Of a DNA stretch of 43,595 nt, positions 35,413 to 43,569 are shown in pieces. The notes below the pieces were generated by a model. It was given only the letters and a program-made list of their open reading frames with translations. It searched no databases and was not told the origin of the DNA. The DNA comes from Nocardioides sp. (GTDB lineage: Bacteria > Actinomycetota > Actinomycetes > Propionibacteriales > Nocardioidaceae), in the NCBI RefSeq assembly GCF_014360585.1, contig NZ_JACIXG010000043.1, positions 1 through 43,595 on the forward strand, given 5' to 3'. The translations under genes and the position numbers were made by a program. Position 1 is the first letter of the stretch. Each line of letters opens with the position of its first letter.

Positions 35413-36516
35413 CTAGATGTCGACCAGCGCCCCCAGACGGTCGCGGTGGGCGCCAGGGAGGCCGTACGCGATCTGGTCGGCCTTGGCCCGCTTGAGGTAG
35501 AGGTGGGCGGGGTGCTCCCACGTCATCCCGATGCCGCCGTGCAGCTGCACCGCCTCCTCGGCCGCGGTGACGGCGAGGTCACCGCAGTACGCGGCCGCGA
35601 CGTTGGTCGCGATCTCGGCCTCCTCGGCGCTCCCGAGAGCCAGCGCCCCGGCGGCGTAGCGCGCGGCCGCGCCGGCGCCCTCGACGCTGGTGTAGAGGTC
35701 GGCGAGCCGGTGCTTGAGCGCCTGGTAGCCACCGACGATGCGGCCGAACTGGCGCCGCACCTTCAGGTACTCCACCGTCGTGGTCAGGCACCACTGCGCC
35801 GCCCCGACCTGCTCCGAGGCCATCAGCGCGGCGCCGGCCAGCAGGCCGGAGCGTACGGCGTCGGCTCCGTTCTCCGCCGCGACCACGACCTCTCCGGCAG
35901 CCGGGTCGACGGTCACGTCGGCGAGCTGACGGGTCATGTCGAGCGAGGAGACCGGTGTGATCGTCGCCTGCTCGGCGGAGAGGGCCCGGATCTCGATGCC
36001 AGCAGGCGTCGCGACCGGCACCAGAAGGGTGTCCGCCTCCAACGCGCCGGCCACGGAGCGAACGGTGGCCGAGCTCGCCGAGACCCCCGAGGAGGCCGCC
36101 GCCGAGAAGGCCGCGACCGACAACGGCACGGTCAGGGCAGCGGTCCGCTCCCCCGAGGCCAACCCGGCGAGCAGGTCGGCACCTGCCTCGGTCGGCCCGG
36201 CCAGCAGCACCGAGGCAGCCACCACCGAGCTGGTCAGGAACGGCACCGGAGCAGCCGCCCGGCCCAGCTCCTCCAGGACCACAGCGGCCTCGCGGGCAGA
36301 CGCTCCGGCACCGCCGTACGTCTCCGGGATCAACAGTCCCGCGAGCCCGAGCTCGACCGCCAGCCCCTTCCACAGGACCTGAGTGAGCGACCGGTCGCCG
36401 TCGTACGCCTTGACGACCTCCGTCGGATCGCAGCGCTCGGCCAGGAACGACCTGACCGTGGAACGCAGGTCGACATCGACCTCGTTGTCGAGCAGCTCGA
36501 CGTCGACTGTGCTCAT
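35413..36516 (-). CDS. Acyl-CoA dehydrogenase, FadE-type subunit without the catalytic Glu
   Basis: 367 residues from ATG 36516, chosen because AAGGAG lies seven bases upstream; ATG 36546, thirty bases earlier in an identical ATGAGCACAG context, overlaps the preceding stop (ATGA) but has no ribosome site. The fold blocks are clear: LLIPETYGGAGASAREAAVVLEELGRA and LHGGIGMTWEHPAHLYLKRAKADQI. At the position of the catalytic Glu segment (IYEGTSQI in standard enzymes) it reads QIAYGLPGAH, so the base is missing. This is the pattern of the non-catalytic subunit in mycobacterial alpha2beta2 FadE pairs. The partner is the next gene. Confidence 0.88.
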   Translation of the reverse strand: MSTVDVELLDNEVDVDLRSTVRSFLAERCDPTEVVKAYDGDRSLTQVLWKGLAVELGLAGLLIPETYGGAGASAREAAVVLEELGRAAAPVPFLTSSVVAASVLLAGPTEAGADLLAGLASGERTAALTVPLSVAAFSAAASSGVSASSATVRSVAGALEADTLLVPVATPAGIEIRALSAEQATITPVSSLDMTRQLADVTVDPAAGEVVVAAENGADAVRSGLLAGAALMASEQVGAAQWCLTTTVEYLKVRRQFGRIVGGYQALKHRLADLYTSVEGAGAAARYAAGALALGSAEEAEIATNVAAAYCGDLAVTAAEEAVQLHGGIGMTWEHPAHLYLKRAKADQIAYGLPGAHRDRLGALVDI

Positions 36517-36542
36517 CGCGGACTCCTTGATCGGTGCTGTGC

Positions 36543-37742
36543 TCATCGGGGGATGGCCTTCCAGGCGACGTCCTTGTCGACCCGGTGCTCACCGGGAAGG
36601 CCGAGGACGCGCTCGGCGACGATGTTGCGCAGGATCTCCGAGGTGCCGCCCTCGATGGAGTTGCCCTTGGCGCGCAGGTAGCGGTAGACGGCGTCGCGGC
36701 CGGAGAAGTCGACGTGCTCGGGGCGGACCATCGCCCAGCCGTCGCCGTCCTCGTAACGGAGGCCGTCCTCACCGCTGAGCTCGAGATCGAGCCCGGTGAG
36801 CCGCTGGTTGACGTTGGCGAACGTCAGCTTCATCGCCGACCCCTCGGGACCGGGCTGGCCAACGGCCAGCTTCTGCCGCAGTCGCGACCCGGTCAGCCGA
36901 GCCACCTCAGACTCGACCCACAGCTTCAAGAGCCGGTCGCGCAGCTCCGGGGTGTGGTTCTCCGGCTGCGTACGCCACGACTCGGTCACGATGCCGAGCA
37001 ACCCGCCCTCGCGAGGCATGGCGGCGCCACCGATGGCGACGCGCTCGTTGTTGAGGGTGGCGTTGGCGACCTCCCAGCCCTGGCCGACCGCACCGAGCCG
37101 GTGGGCGTCAGGGATCCGCACGTCGGTCAGGAAGACCTCGTTGAACTCGGCCTCGCCCGTGATCTGGCGCAGCGGCCGCACCTCGACGCCCGGATCGTGC
37201 ATATCGCACAAGAAGTAGGTCATACCGCGGTGCTTGGGAACGTCCGGATCGGTGCGGGCGACCAGGATCGCGAAGTCCGCGTTGTGGGCCCCTGAGGTCC
37301 ACACCTTCTGCCCGTTGACGACCCACTCGTCACCGTCGAGTACCGCCCGGGTCGCCAGCCCGGCGAGGTCGGAGCCGGCGCCGGGCTCGGAGAAGAGCTG
37401 GCACCAGATCTCGTCACCGCACCACAGCGGCTCCAGGAACCGCGACTTCTGCTCCGGGGTGCCGTAGGCGAGGATCGTCGGCGCGGCCATGCCGAGCCCG
37501 ATCCCGTTGCGGCGCGGGTTGTTGTCGGGTGCGCCGGCTGCCGCGAAGAGCTTGTCGACCTTCGGCTGCATCGCCCGGGACAGCCCGAGCCCGCCGTAGC
37601 CCTCCGGGAAGGCGACCCAGGCCAGGCCGGCCCGGTAGCGGGCGTGCAGGAAGGCGCTCGGCTCGGTCGTCTCGACCGGGTGCTCTGCCAGGAACTCCGC
37701 GACCAGGTCGCCGAGCCTGTCGAGATCGCTGTCGTGCGACAT
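36543..37742 (-). CDS. Acyl-CoA dehydrogenase, catalytic FadE-type subunit
   Basis: 399 residues from ATG 37742 (one-base overlap TGATG with the previous stop). FAD/acyl blocks: QLFSEPGAGSDLAGLATRA, WVVNGQKVWTSGAHNADFAILVART and VTESWRT, ending in SIEGGTSEILRNIVAERVLGLP, where the Glu of IEGGTSE aligns with the catalytic Glu of medium-chain enzymes. It forms an alpha,beta double bond in an acyl-CoA using FAD. With the adjacent Glu-less subunit it likely forms a heterotetramer of the ChsE kind, which often act on acyl chains carrying bulky rings. Confidence 0.9.
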   Translation of the reverse strand: MSHDSDLDRLGDLVAEFLAEHPVETTEPSAFLHARYRAGLAWVAFPEGYGGLGLSRAMQPKVDKLFAAAGAPDNNPRRNGIGLGMAAPTILAYGTPEQKSRFLEPLWCGDEIWCQLFSEPGAGSDLAGLATRAVLDGDEWVVNGQKVWTSGAHNADFAILVARTDPDVPKHRGMTYFLCDMHDPGVEVRPLRQITGEAEFNEVFLTDVRIPDAHRLGAVGQGWEVANATLNNERVAIGGAAMPREGGLLGIVTESWRTQPENHTPELRDRLLKLWVESEVARLTGSRLRQKLAVGQPGPEGSAMKLTFANVNQRLTGLDLELSGEDGLRYEDGDGWAMVRPEHVDFSGRDAVYRYLRAKGNSIEGGTSEILRNIVAERVLGLPGEHRVDKDVAWKAIPR

Positions 37743-38974
37743 CACTGTCGTCCTTCCCGGCGCGCGGCCTGCTTGCGCAGCTCCGCCTTCGCCAACGCGT
37801 TCTTGTGGACCTCGTCGGGGCCGTCGGCGAACCGGAGGGTCCGGATCCCGGCGTACGCGCGGGCCAACGGGAAGTCCTGCGAGAGCCCGCCGGCGCCGTG
37901 CGCCTGGATGGCCTTGTCGAGGATCCACTGGACGGTCGCCGGGGTGGCGATCTTGATCGCCTGGATCTCGGTGTGGGCGCCCTTGTTGCCGACGGTGTCC
38001 ATGAGCCAGGCGGTCTTGAGGACGAGGAGCCGCAGCTGCTCGATCCGCACCCGGGACTCGGCGATCCAGTCCCGGATCACGCCCTGCTCGGAGAGCTGCT
38101 TGCCGAAGGCGACCCGGTCCTCGACCCGGGCGCACATCAGCTCGATCGCCCGCTCGGCGAGCCCGATCGAACGCATGCAGTGGTGGATGCGGCCCGGACC
38201 CAGGCGCGCCTGCGCGATCGCGAAGCCCATGCCCTCGGTCCCGATGAGGTTGCCCGCCGGCACCCGGACGTCGGAGAAGATCAGCTCGGCGTGACCGCCG
38301 TGGTCGTGGTCGTCGTAGCCGAAGACCTCCATCCCGCGCTTGATCTCCAGACCCGGGGTGTCGCGAGGCACCAGGATCATCGACTGCTGCTTGTGGCGCT
38401 CGGCGGTCGGGTCGGTCTTGCCCATCACGATGAAGATCTTGGCGTTGGGGTTCATCGCGCCGGTGATCCACCACTTGCGGCCGTTGATGACGTACGCGTC
38501 GCCGTCGGCCACGATCGAGGTCTCGATGTTGGTCGCGTCGGAGGAGGCGACGGCCGGCTCGGTCATCGCGAAGGCGCTGCGGATCTGTCCCTCCAGGAGC
38601 GGCTCGAGCCACTCCTTCTGCTGCGCGTCGTTGCCGAAGTCGTGCAGCACCTCCATGTTGCCGGTGTCGGGCGCAGCGCAGTTGAGGGCGGACGGGCCGA
38701 GGTGGCTGCGGCCGGTGATCTCGGCCAGCGGGGCGTACTGCAGGTTGGTCAGCCCGGCGCCGCCTTCACCCGGGAGAAAGAGGTTCCACAGGCCACGCTT
38801 GCGGGCCTCGGCGCGGATCTCGCCGAGGACCGGGACGGAGTCCCAGGCCCACTTGTCGTCCTGGGCCTCGAGCTGCTCGTGGAAGACGGCCTCGTTCGGC
38901 TCGACGTGCGTCCTCTGGAAGTCCTGCAACGAGGCGATGAGCTCCTCGGTCCTGGCGTCGCGTGCGAAATCCAT
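37742..38974 (-). CDS. Acyl-CoA dehydrogenase, ACAD10/ACAD11 (LvaC-like) type
   Basis: 410 residues from ATG 38974. Blocks: [72 protein letters not shown] and [34 protein letters not shown]. The final ADGPDEVH, with Asp in place of the usual Glu, is the mark of the ACAD10/11 group. In that group the dehydrogenase works with a kinase-like phosphotransferase on 4-hydroxyacyl-CoAs, and here the phosphotransferase gene ends three bases upstream. Confidence 0.9.
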   Translation of the reverse strand: MDFARDARTEELIASLQDFQRTHVEPNEAVFHEQLEAQDDKWAWDSVPVLGEIRAEARKRGLWNLFLPGEGGAGLTNLQYAPLAEITGRSHLGPSALNCAAPDTGNMEVLHDFGNDAQQKEWLEPLLEGQIRSAFAMTEPAVASSDATNIETSIVADGDAYVINGRKWWITGAMNPNAKIFIVMGKTDPTAERHKQQSMILVPRDTPGLEIKRGMEVFGYDDHDHGGHAELIFSDVRVPAGNLIGTEGMGFAIAQARLGPGRIHHCMRSIGLAERAIELMCARVEDRVAFGKQLSEQGVIRDWIAESRVRIEQLRLLVLKTAWLMDTVGNKGAHTEIQAIKIATPATVQWILDKAIQAHGAGGLSQDFPLARAYAGIRTLRFADGPDEVHKNALAKAELRKQAARREGRQ

Positions 38975-38977
38975 GCG

Positions 38978-40069
38978 TCAGTTCTCCTTCATCGCGTTGA
39001 TGCCCATGTCGAGGAGCGGGTGGATCCCGTCCCCGATCGTGTCGAATCCAGGCCCCACGGTCTGGCCCTTCAGGTAGCGGTAGTGGATCCCCTCGAGGAT
39101 CGCGGCGAGCTTGTAGGCCGCCAGCCCGCGGTAGAAGCCGAACTCGCTCAGGTCACGCGGGCTGGCCGCGTCGTAGCGGGCGATGATCTCGTCCTCGGTG
39201 AGCCAGCCGGGCGCGTTGCTGACGTCTGTCACGGTGCCGTCGCCGGAGACTTCTGCCATCTGCTGGTAGGTGAGCAGGATCGCCAGGTCGGTGACCGGGT
39301 CGCCGAGGGTGGCCATCTCCCAGTCGACGACGGCGCGGATCCGGTCGTCGCTGTCGGTGAGTACGTTGTCGAGCCGGTAGTCGCCGTGCACGATCCCCGG
39401 CCCGGTCGAGGCGGCCTCGGCGGCACCCACCCGCGCCTCCAGCAGCGAGTGGAGCTCGTCGGCAGCGGGCAGGTCGCGGGAGTGGGACGCCTCGAGCTGC
39501 TTCTTCCAGCGTCGGACCTGCCGGGAGAGGAATCCCTCGGGGCGGCCGAACTCGCTCAGCCCGACGTCGGCGGGGTCGACCGCGTGCAGCGCGGCCATCA
39601 CGTCGATGAGCTGCTCGGAGATCGCCCGGGTCCGCTCGGGGCCGAGCGGCTCGAGCTCGCGGGCGTAGCGGTAGGGCCGACCGTCGACCTTCTCCATCAC
39701 GTAGAACGGCGCCCCGAGCACCTCCTCGTCGCCGCAGAACGCGTAGGTCTGCGGCACCGGCACGTCGGTGTCGCGCAGCGCGGTGATCACGGTGTGCTCA
39801 CGCTTCATGTCGTGCGCGGTGGCGAGGACGTGACCCAGTGGCGGGCGCCTGACGATCCACTCGTGGGTGCCGTCGGAGACGACGTACGTCAGGTTGGACT
39901 TGCCGCCGGAGATGTGGGTGGCACTCAGCTCGTGGCCGGCGCCTGTCACATTCTTGGCCAGCCAGGGGCCGAGCCGGTCCAGGTCGAGTCCGGGCAGCGA
40001 TTCGGCCGTGGTTTTCGGGGTCGCCGCGGCGCCCGGAGCGGAGCGAGGACGTCTTGGGATGTTACTCAC
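38978..40069 (-). CDS. Phosphotransferase family protein (APH fold, ACAD11/LvaA-like)
   Basis: 363 residues from GTG 40069, overlapping the HAD gene stop as GTGA. The kinase-like fold shows SGGKSNLTYVV (nucleotide loop), Brenner motif IVHGDYRLDNVL with Asp230 and Asn235, and VVDWEMATLGDP with metal-binding Asp249. Homologues phosphorylate the hydroxyl of 4-hydroxyacyl-CoAs (LvaA in Pseudomonas levulinate degradation; the central domain of ACAD10/11). An aminoglycoside kinase is unlikely given the acyl-CoA context. Confidence 0.9.
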   Translation of the reverse strand: MSNIPRRPRSAPGAAATPKTTAESLPGLDLDRLGPWLAKNVTGAGHELSATHISGGKSNLTYVVSDGTHEWIVRRPPLGHVLATAHDMKREHTVITALRDTDVPVPQTYAFCGDEEVLGAPFYVMEKVDGRPYRYARELEPLGPERTRAISEQLIDVMAALHAVDPADVGLSEFGRPEGFLSRQVRRWKKQLEASHSRDLPAADELHSLLEARVGAAEAASTGPGIVHGDYRLDNVLTDSDDRIRAVVDWEMATLGDPVTDLAILLTYQQMAEVSGDGTVTDVSNAPGWLTEDEIIARYDAASPRDLSEFGFYRGLAAYKLAAILEGIHYRYLKGQTVGPGFDTIGDGIHPLLDMGINAMKEN

Positions 40070-40716
40070 GCGGCACCTCCGAGGGTGGGGATCATTCGGG
40101 TGAGCGCTGCGCGGGTGCTCGCCGGGTCTGTGTGCAGCAGTGCGCCGAGACCGACCGCCCGGGCGCCCAGGACGTTGGGCTCCGCGTCGTCGATGAAGAG
40201 GCACTCCTCGGCCGAGAGACCGAGCCGGTTCAGGGTGCGGTCGAAGATCGGGGGCTCCGGCTTCCGCATGGCGACCTCCTCGGAGATCACCACGACCTCG
40301 AACAGCGCGTCGACCTGCTTGCGGGGGTAGAAGTTGCCCCAGCTGTTGGAGAGCAGCGCCAGCCGGATGCCGGCGTCGCGGAGCTCCTCGGCCAGCGCGA
40401 ACATCTCCGGGTTGGGCCGCATCCCGGCGAAGAGCCGGGACAGCACGCCCTCGGGATCGACCGGGCTGCCGTCGTACGTCTCCAGGCGAGCCGCCAGGAG
40501 CCTGTCGAACTCCTTGACCGAGAGCTCGCCGAGCTCGAGGCGGTGGATCGGGGTGCCTGAGTCGGCGTAGCGGCCCAGCCACTCCTTGAGCACCTTCGTG
40601 AAGGTCTCCGGCTTGATGCCGTCAGCCTCCAGCCAGGCCCGGATCGACTCGCCGATGGGCGTGGTCAGCACCCCGCCGTAGTCGAAGATGACGGCGCGGA
40701 GTCCCGTGGCCGTCAT
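40066..40716 (-). CDS. HAD-IA family hydrolase
   Basis: 216 residues from ATG 40716 (ATGA overlap with the previous stop). HAD motifs: VIFDYGGVLT with nucleophile Asp, LLSNS (motif II Ser), Lys in MRKPEPPIF, and FIDDAEPNV (motif IV). It resembles the HAD domain at the N terminus of ACAD10 and of soluble epoxide hydrolase. It may dephosphorylate an intermediate made by the adjacent phosphotransferase, or clear dead-end phospho-acyl-CoA; this is inference from gene order. Confidence 0.9.
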   Translation of the reverse strand: MTATGLRAVIFDYGGVLTTPIGESIRAWLEADGIKPETFTKVLKEWLGRYADSGTPIHRLELGELSVKEFDRLLAARLETYDGSPVDPEGVLSRLFAGMRPNPEMFALAEELRDAGIRLALLSNSWGNFYPRKQVDALFEVVVISEEVAMRKPEPPIFDRTLNRLGLSAEECLFIDDAEPNVLGARAVGLGALLHTDPASTRAALTRMIPTLGGAA

Positions 40717-41702
40717 GATCTCGCCCCGTAGACGACTCGGCCCACGGTCTCGCCGTCCGCCAAGCGCTGTACGCCGTCGGCCACCTGCTCCAACGACAGC
40801 GTCTCGCTGACCAGCGGCTTGATCGAGCCTTCGTCCGCCATCCGGGTGAGCTCGCGGTGGCACTCGGCGACCAGAGCGGGCGCGAGAGCGTTGTAGAGAC
40901 CCCAGTGGAGCCCGACGATCGAGTAGTTCTTGATCAGCGAGTGGTTGAGCGCTGCCTCCTGGATCCGGCCGCCGGCGAAGCCGATGATCAGGATCCGGCC
41001 CTCGAAGGCGATGCACTTGGTCGAGCGGTCGTAGGTGTCGCCGCCGACCGGGTCGTAGATCACATCGGCGCCCTTGCCGCCGGTGACCTCCTTGACCACC
41101 TTGACGAAGTCCTCCGTGTGACGGTCGATGACCACGTCCGCACCGAGCTTCTTCGCGACCTCGGCCTTCTCCGGCCCACCGACCACGCCGATCACCGTGG
41201 CCCCGGCGGCCTTGCCGAGCTGGATCGCGGCGCTGCCGACACCACCCGCAGCGGCGTGCACGAGCAGCGTCTCGCCGGGCTGGATGTTCGCGCGGCGGTG
41301 GAGCGCGAACCAGCCGGTCTGGTAGCCGATGTAGAGGCTCGACGCCTCGGCGTCGGTGAGCGCCTCCGGCGCCGGGAAGGTCGTCGCGGCGTCCATCAGC
41401 GCGAGCTCACCGAAGCCGCCGTACGGCAGGGCGGCGCCGCCGATCACCCGGTCCCCGATCTGGAACCCCTCCACCTTCTCGCCAAGGGCGACCACTTCAC
41501 CGCACAGCTCGACGCCGGCGGTGAACGGCAGCTCGGGCTTGACCTGGTAGAAGCCACGGCACATGAGTACGTCGGGGAAGTTCGCCGGGCTGGCCAGCAC
41601 CTTCACGACGAGCTGTCCGGCTCCCGGGGTCGGGTCGGCCACCTCCTCGAGCTTCATCACGTCCTTGGGCTCGCCGAGCGAGCCGATCCGCCACGCCTTC
41701 AT
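40713..41702 (-). CDS. NADPH:quinone oxidoreductase family protein (MDR)
   Basis: 329 residues from ATG 41702. Medium-chain dehydrogenase/reductase without structural zinc ligands: MKAWRIGSLGEPKDVMKLEEV, PFTAGVELCGEVVALGEKV, GDRVIGGAALPYGGFGELAL and the nucleotide motif LLVHAAAGGVGSAAIQLGKAAGATVIGVVGG. Such proteins reduce quinones or enoyl-type double bonds with NADPH. In this operon an enoyl-CoA or related reductase is likely. Four-base overlaps on both sides tie it to its neighbours. Confidence 0.9.
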   Translation of the reverse strand: MKAWRIGSLGEPKDVMKLEEVADPTPGAGQLVVKVLASPANFPDVLMCRGFYQVKPELPFTAGVELCGEVVALGEKVEGFQIGDRVIGGAALPYGGFGELALMDAATTFPAPEALTDAEASSLYIGYQTGWFALHRRANIQPGETLLVHAAAGGVGSAAIQLGKAAGATVIGVVGGPEKAEVAKKLGADVVIDRHTEDFVKVVKEVTGGKGADVIYDPVGGDTYDRSTKCIAFEGRILIIGFAGGRIQEAALNHSLIKNYSIVGLHWGLYNALAPALVAECHRELTRMADEGSIKPLVSETLSLEQVADGVQRLADGETVGRVVYGARS

Positions 41703-42475
41703 ACCTGTCCTTCCACGTGCTGCCAGAGTCGGTTCATGCCGCCGAGCCACTTGTCGGTCTGCGTCGCCCGGGCGGCGTAGTAGTCGGCCACCTCCGGGTG
41801 CGGCAGCACCAGGAAGCGGTCGTCGGCCGTCGCCTCCCAGGCCGAGTCGGCGACCTGCTCGGGCGTCAGCGCTCCGTCGCGACTGAGCAGGCCCGCCATC
41901 TGTCCCGCCCGCTCGAGCATGCCCGTCTGTACGCCCTGCGGGCAGATCGCCTGGACGACGATCCCGTGGTGACGGTAGGTCGCCGAGAGCCACTCCGCGA
42001 AGGCGACCGCGGCGTGCTTGGTGACCGAGTAGGTCGGCGTACCGACCATCATCAGCAGCCCCGCCGCGCTCGCAGTCACCACGTAGCGACCGGAGCCTCG
42101 CTCGACCCACTCGGGGACGAGGAGCCGGGCTGCCCGGACGTGCGCCATGACGTTGACCTCGTGCGACGCCTGCCAGTCCTCCTCGGGACAGTCCAGGCCG
42201 TGGCCGCGGTCGATGCCGGCATTTCCGTACCACGTGTCGATCTGACCGAGGTGGTCCTTCGCCGCCCCGACGAGGCGGGCCACGCCCTCGACGGAGGCCG
42301 CGTCACCGGCCACCGGATGGGCACCGATCTGGTCGGCGGTCTCGGCCAGGCGTACCTCGTCGATGTCGTTGACCACGACGCGAACGCCCTCGGCGACGAG
42401 GCGGGCGGCCAGGGCACGGCCGATGCCGCCCGCGGCGCCGGTGACGACCGCCGTGCTGTCGGGAAGGATCGGCAT
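41699..42475 (-). CDS. SDR family oxidoreductase (intact paralogue of the 28078 gene)
   Basis: 258 residues from ATG 42475. NAD(P) motif VTGAAGGIGRALA, YGNAG, catalytic Ser in VVTASAAG and Tyr149-x-x-x-Lys153 (YSVTK). It is clearly paralogous to the SDR at 28078-28854, sharing EVNVxAHVRAARLLxPEWV and FAEWLxxTYRHxGIV, but retains the lysine. It probably oxidises a hydroxyacyl-CoA or alcohol in the operon's pathway. It overlaps neighbours by 4 and 1 bases. Confidence 0.9.
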   Translation of the reverse strand: MPILPDSTAVVTGAAGGIGRALAARLVAEGVRVVVNDIDEVRLAETADQIGAHPVAGDAASVEGVARLVGAAKDHLGQIDTWYGNAGIDRGHGLDCPEEDWQASHEVNVMAHVRAARLLVPEWVERGSGRYVVTASAAGLLMMVGTPTYSVTKHAAVAFAEWLSATYRHHGIVVQAICPQGVQTGMLERAGQMAGLLSRDGALTPEQVADSAWEATADDRFLVLPHPEVADYYAARATQTDKWLGGMNRLWQHVEGQV

Positions 42476-43230
42476 CAGACGCGTCCGCCGGCGAGGGTGA
42501 GGCCGCCGTCCATGGTGACGAGTTGGCCGGTCATCCAGCTGGCGTCCTCGGAGAGGAGGAACGCGGCGGCGCCGGCGATGTCCTCCGGGGTCCCGAGGCG
42601 CTTGAGCGGGTAGGCGGCCGAGACCTCGGCCTCGCGGCCCTCGTAGAGGAGCTCGGCGAACTTCGTCTTCACCACGGCCGGGAGGATCGCGTTGACGCGT
42701 ACCTTCGGGCCGAGCTCGACGGAGAGCTCCTGGGTGATGTAGCTGAGCATCGCCTTGCTGGCGCCGTACGTCGCGATCAGCGGGGTCGGGGCGAGGCCAG
42801 CGACCGAGGAGATGTTGACGACCGCGCCGCCGTGCTCGGACATCCACTGCCGCCAGACCTGCTGGGTCCAGCCGATCGGCGAGAGGCAGTTGACCTCGAC
42901 GGTCTTGCGGGCCGACTCGCGGTCCATGTCGATCAGCCCACCGGCCTTCGGGTTGATACCGGCGTTGTTGATCATGAAGTCGGCGCTGCCGAAGGTGTCG
43001 ATGGCCGTCTTCACGACCTCCTCCTGGTGAGCGGGGTCGTCGGCCTTCCCGGCGATTCCGAGCGCCTTCGCGCTGCCGCCGAGGGTCTCGACGGCTTCCG
43101 CGAGCGCCTCGGGCTTGCGCGCAGTGATGACGACCCTGGCCCCCTCGTCCACCAGGCGCTGGGCGATACCCAGCCCGATCCCCCGACTGGCCCCGGTGAT
43201 GATCGCCGTACGTCCCTCGAACCTCGACAT
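42475..43230 (-). CDS. SDR family oxidoreductase
   Basis: 251 residues from ATG 43230 (GAGGG upstream with a seven-base gap; a TTG six bases earlier is less likely). Classical SDR: ITGASRGIGLGIA, NNAG (INNAGIN), catalytic Ser in NISSVAG, Tyr155-x-x-x-Lys159 in YGASK, and DGGLTLAGG at the end. A 3-hydroxyacyl-CoA or oxoacyl reductase role is plausible. First gene of the eight-gene acyl-CoA operon; the promoter and TetR-type palindrome lie immediately upstream. Confidence 0.91.
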   Translation of the reverse strand: MSRFEGRTAIITGASRGIGLGIAQRLVDEGARVVITARKPEALAEAVETLGGSAKALGIAGKADDPAHQEEVVKTAIDTFGSADFMINNAGINPKAGGLIDMDRESARKTVEVNCLSPIGWTQQVWRQWMSEHGGAVVNISSVAGLAPTPLIATYGASKAMLSYITQELSVELGPKVRVNAILPAVVKTKFAELLYEGREAEVSAAYPLKRLGTPEDIAGAAAFLLSEDASWMTGQLVTMDGGLTLAGGRV

Positions 43231-43259
43231 GTTCAATCCCTCGTCTGTGCTCGGCTAAT

Positions 43260-43275
43260 CTAAGCGCTTGCTTAG
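43260..43275. promoter_or_regulatory. TetR-type operator upstream of the acyl-CoA operon
   Basis: Perfect 16-bp palindrome with arms CTAAGC (43260-43265) and GCTTAG (43270-43275) around GCTT, 30 bp before the first start codon of the operon. Sites with this layout are typical of TetR repressors of lipid and acyl-CoA catabolism in actinobacteria. No tetR gene is in the window; it may lie to the right or elsewhere. Confidence 0.6.
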
Positions 43276-43383
43276 GTGGTGATGACGGTCACTCTACGGG
43301 GTAGCCCAAGAACATGGAAGGTCAGAGTTCGAAGCAATGCCGAGAAGTCAGCCCCGTCGGCCGAAGCGTCACTTGCGCCGAGC

Positions 43384-43449
43384 GAGACGTCACTTGGGAC
43401 GGCCGAGTTGGCACCGCGGTGACCACTCGGCCGACGTAAGTGACGTCTC
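43384..43449. repeat. Long stem-loop
   Basis: GAGACGTCACTT (43384-43395) pairs with AAGTGACGTCTC (43438-43449), and CGGCCGAGT (43400-43408) with ACTCGGCCG (43425-43433). The two stems are separated by symmetric 4-nt internal loops, and the apical part contains the palindrome ACCGCGGT. No T-run follows, so a simple terminator is unlikely. Confidence 0.75.
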
Positions 43450-43569
43450 GGCGGGCGGGCGGCGGCTCGAAGGGTGGCGCACTTTCGCGCCACGGCGGGG
43501 ATCTGTGGCGCTGGGATGCAGCCAGCCATGCTGAATCTGTAGTTGTGGCGGGTCGAAAAAGCAGTTGTG

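Noticed and set aside
43272..43534. Open frames on both strands at the right end
   Set aside because: Composition is Arg/Pro- or Ala/Ser-rich, they overlap a palindrome and stem-loop, and neither has a ribosome site or family character.
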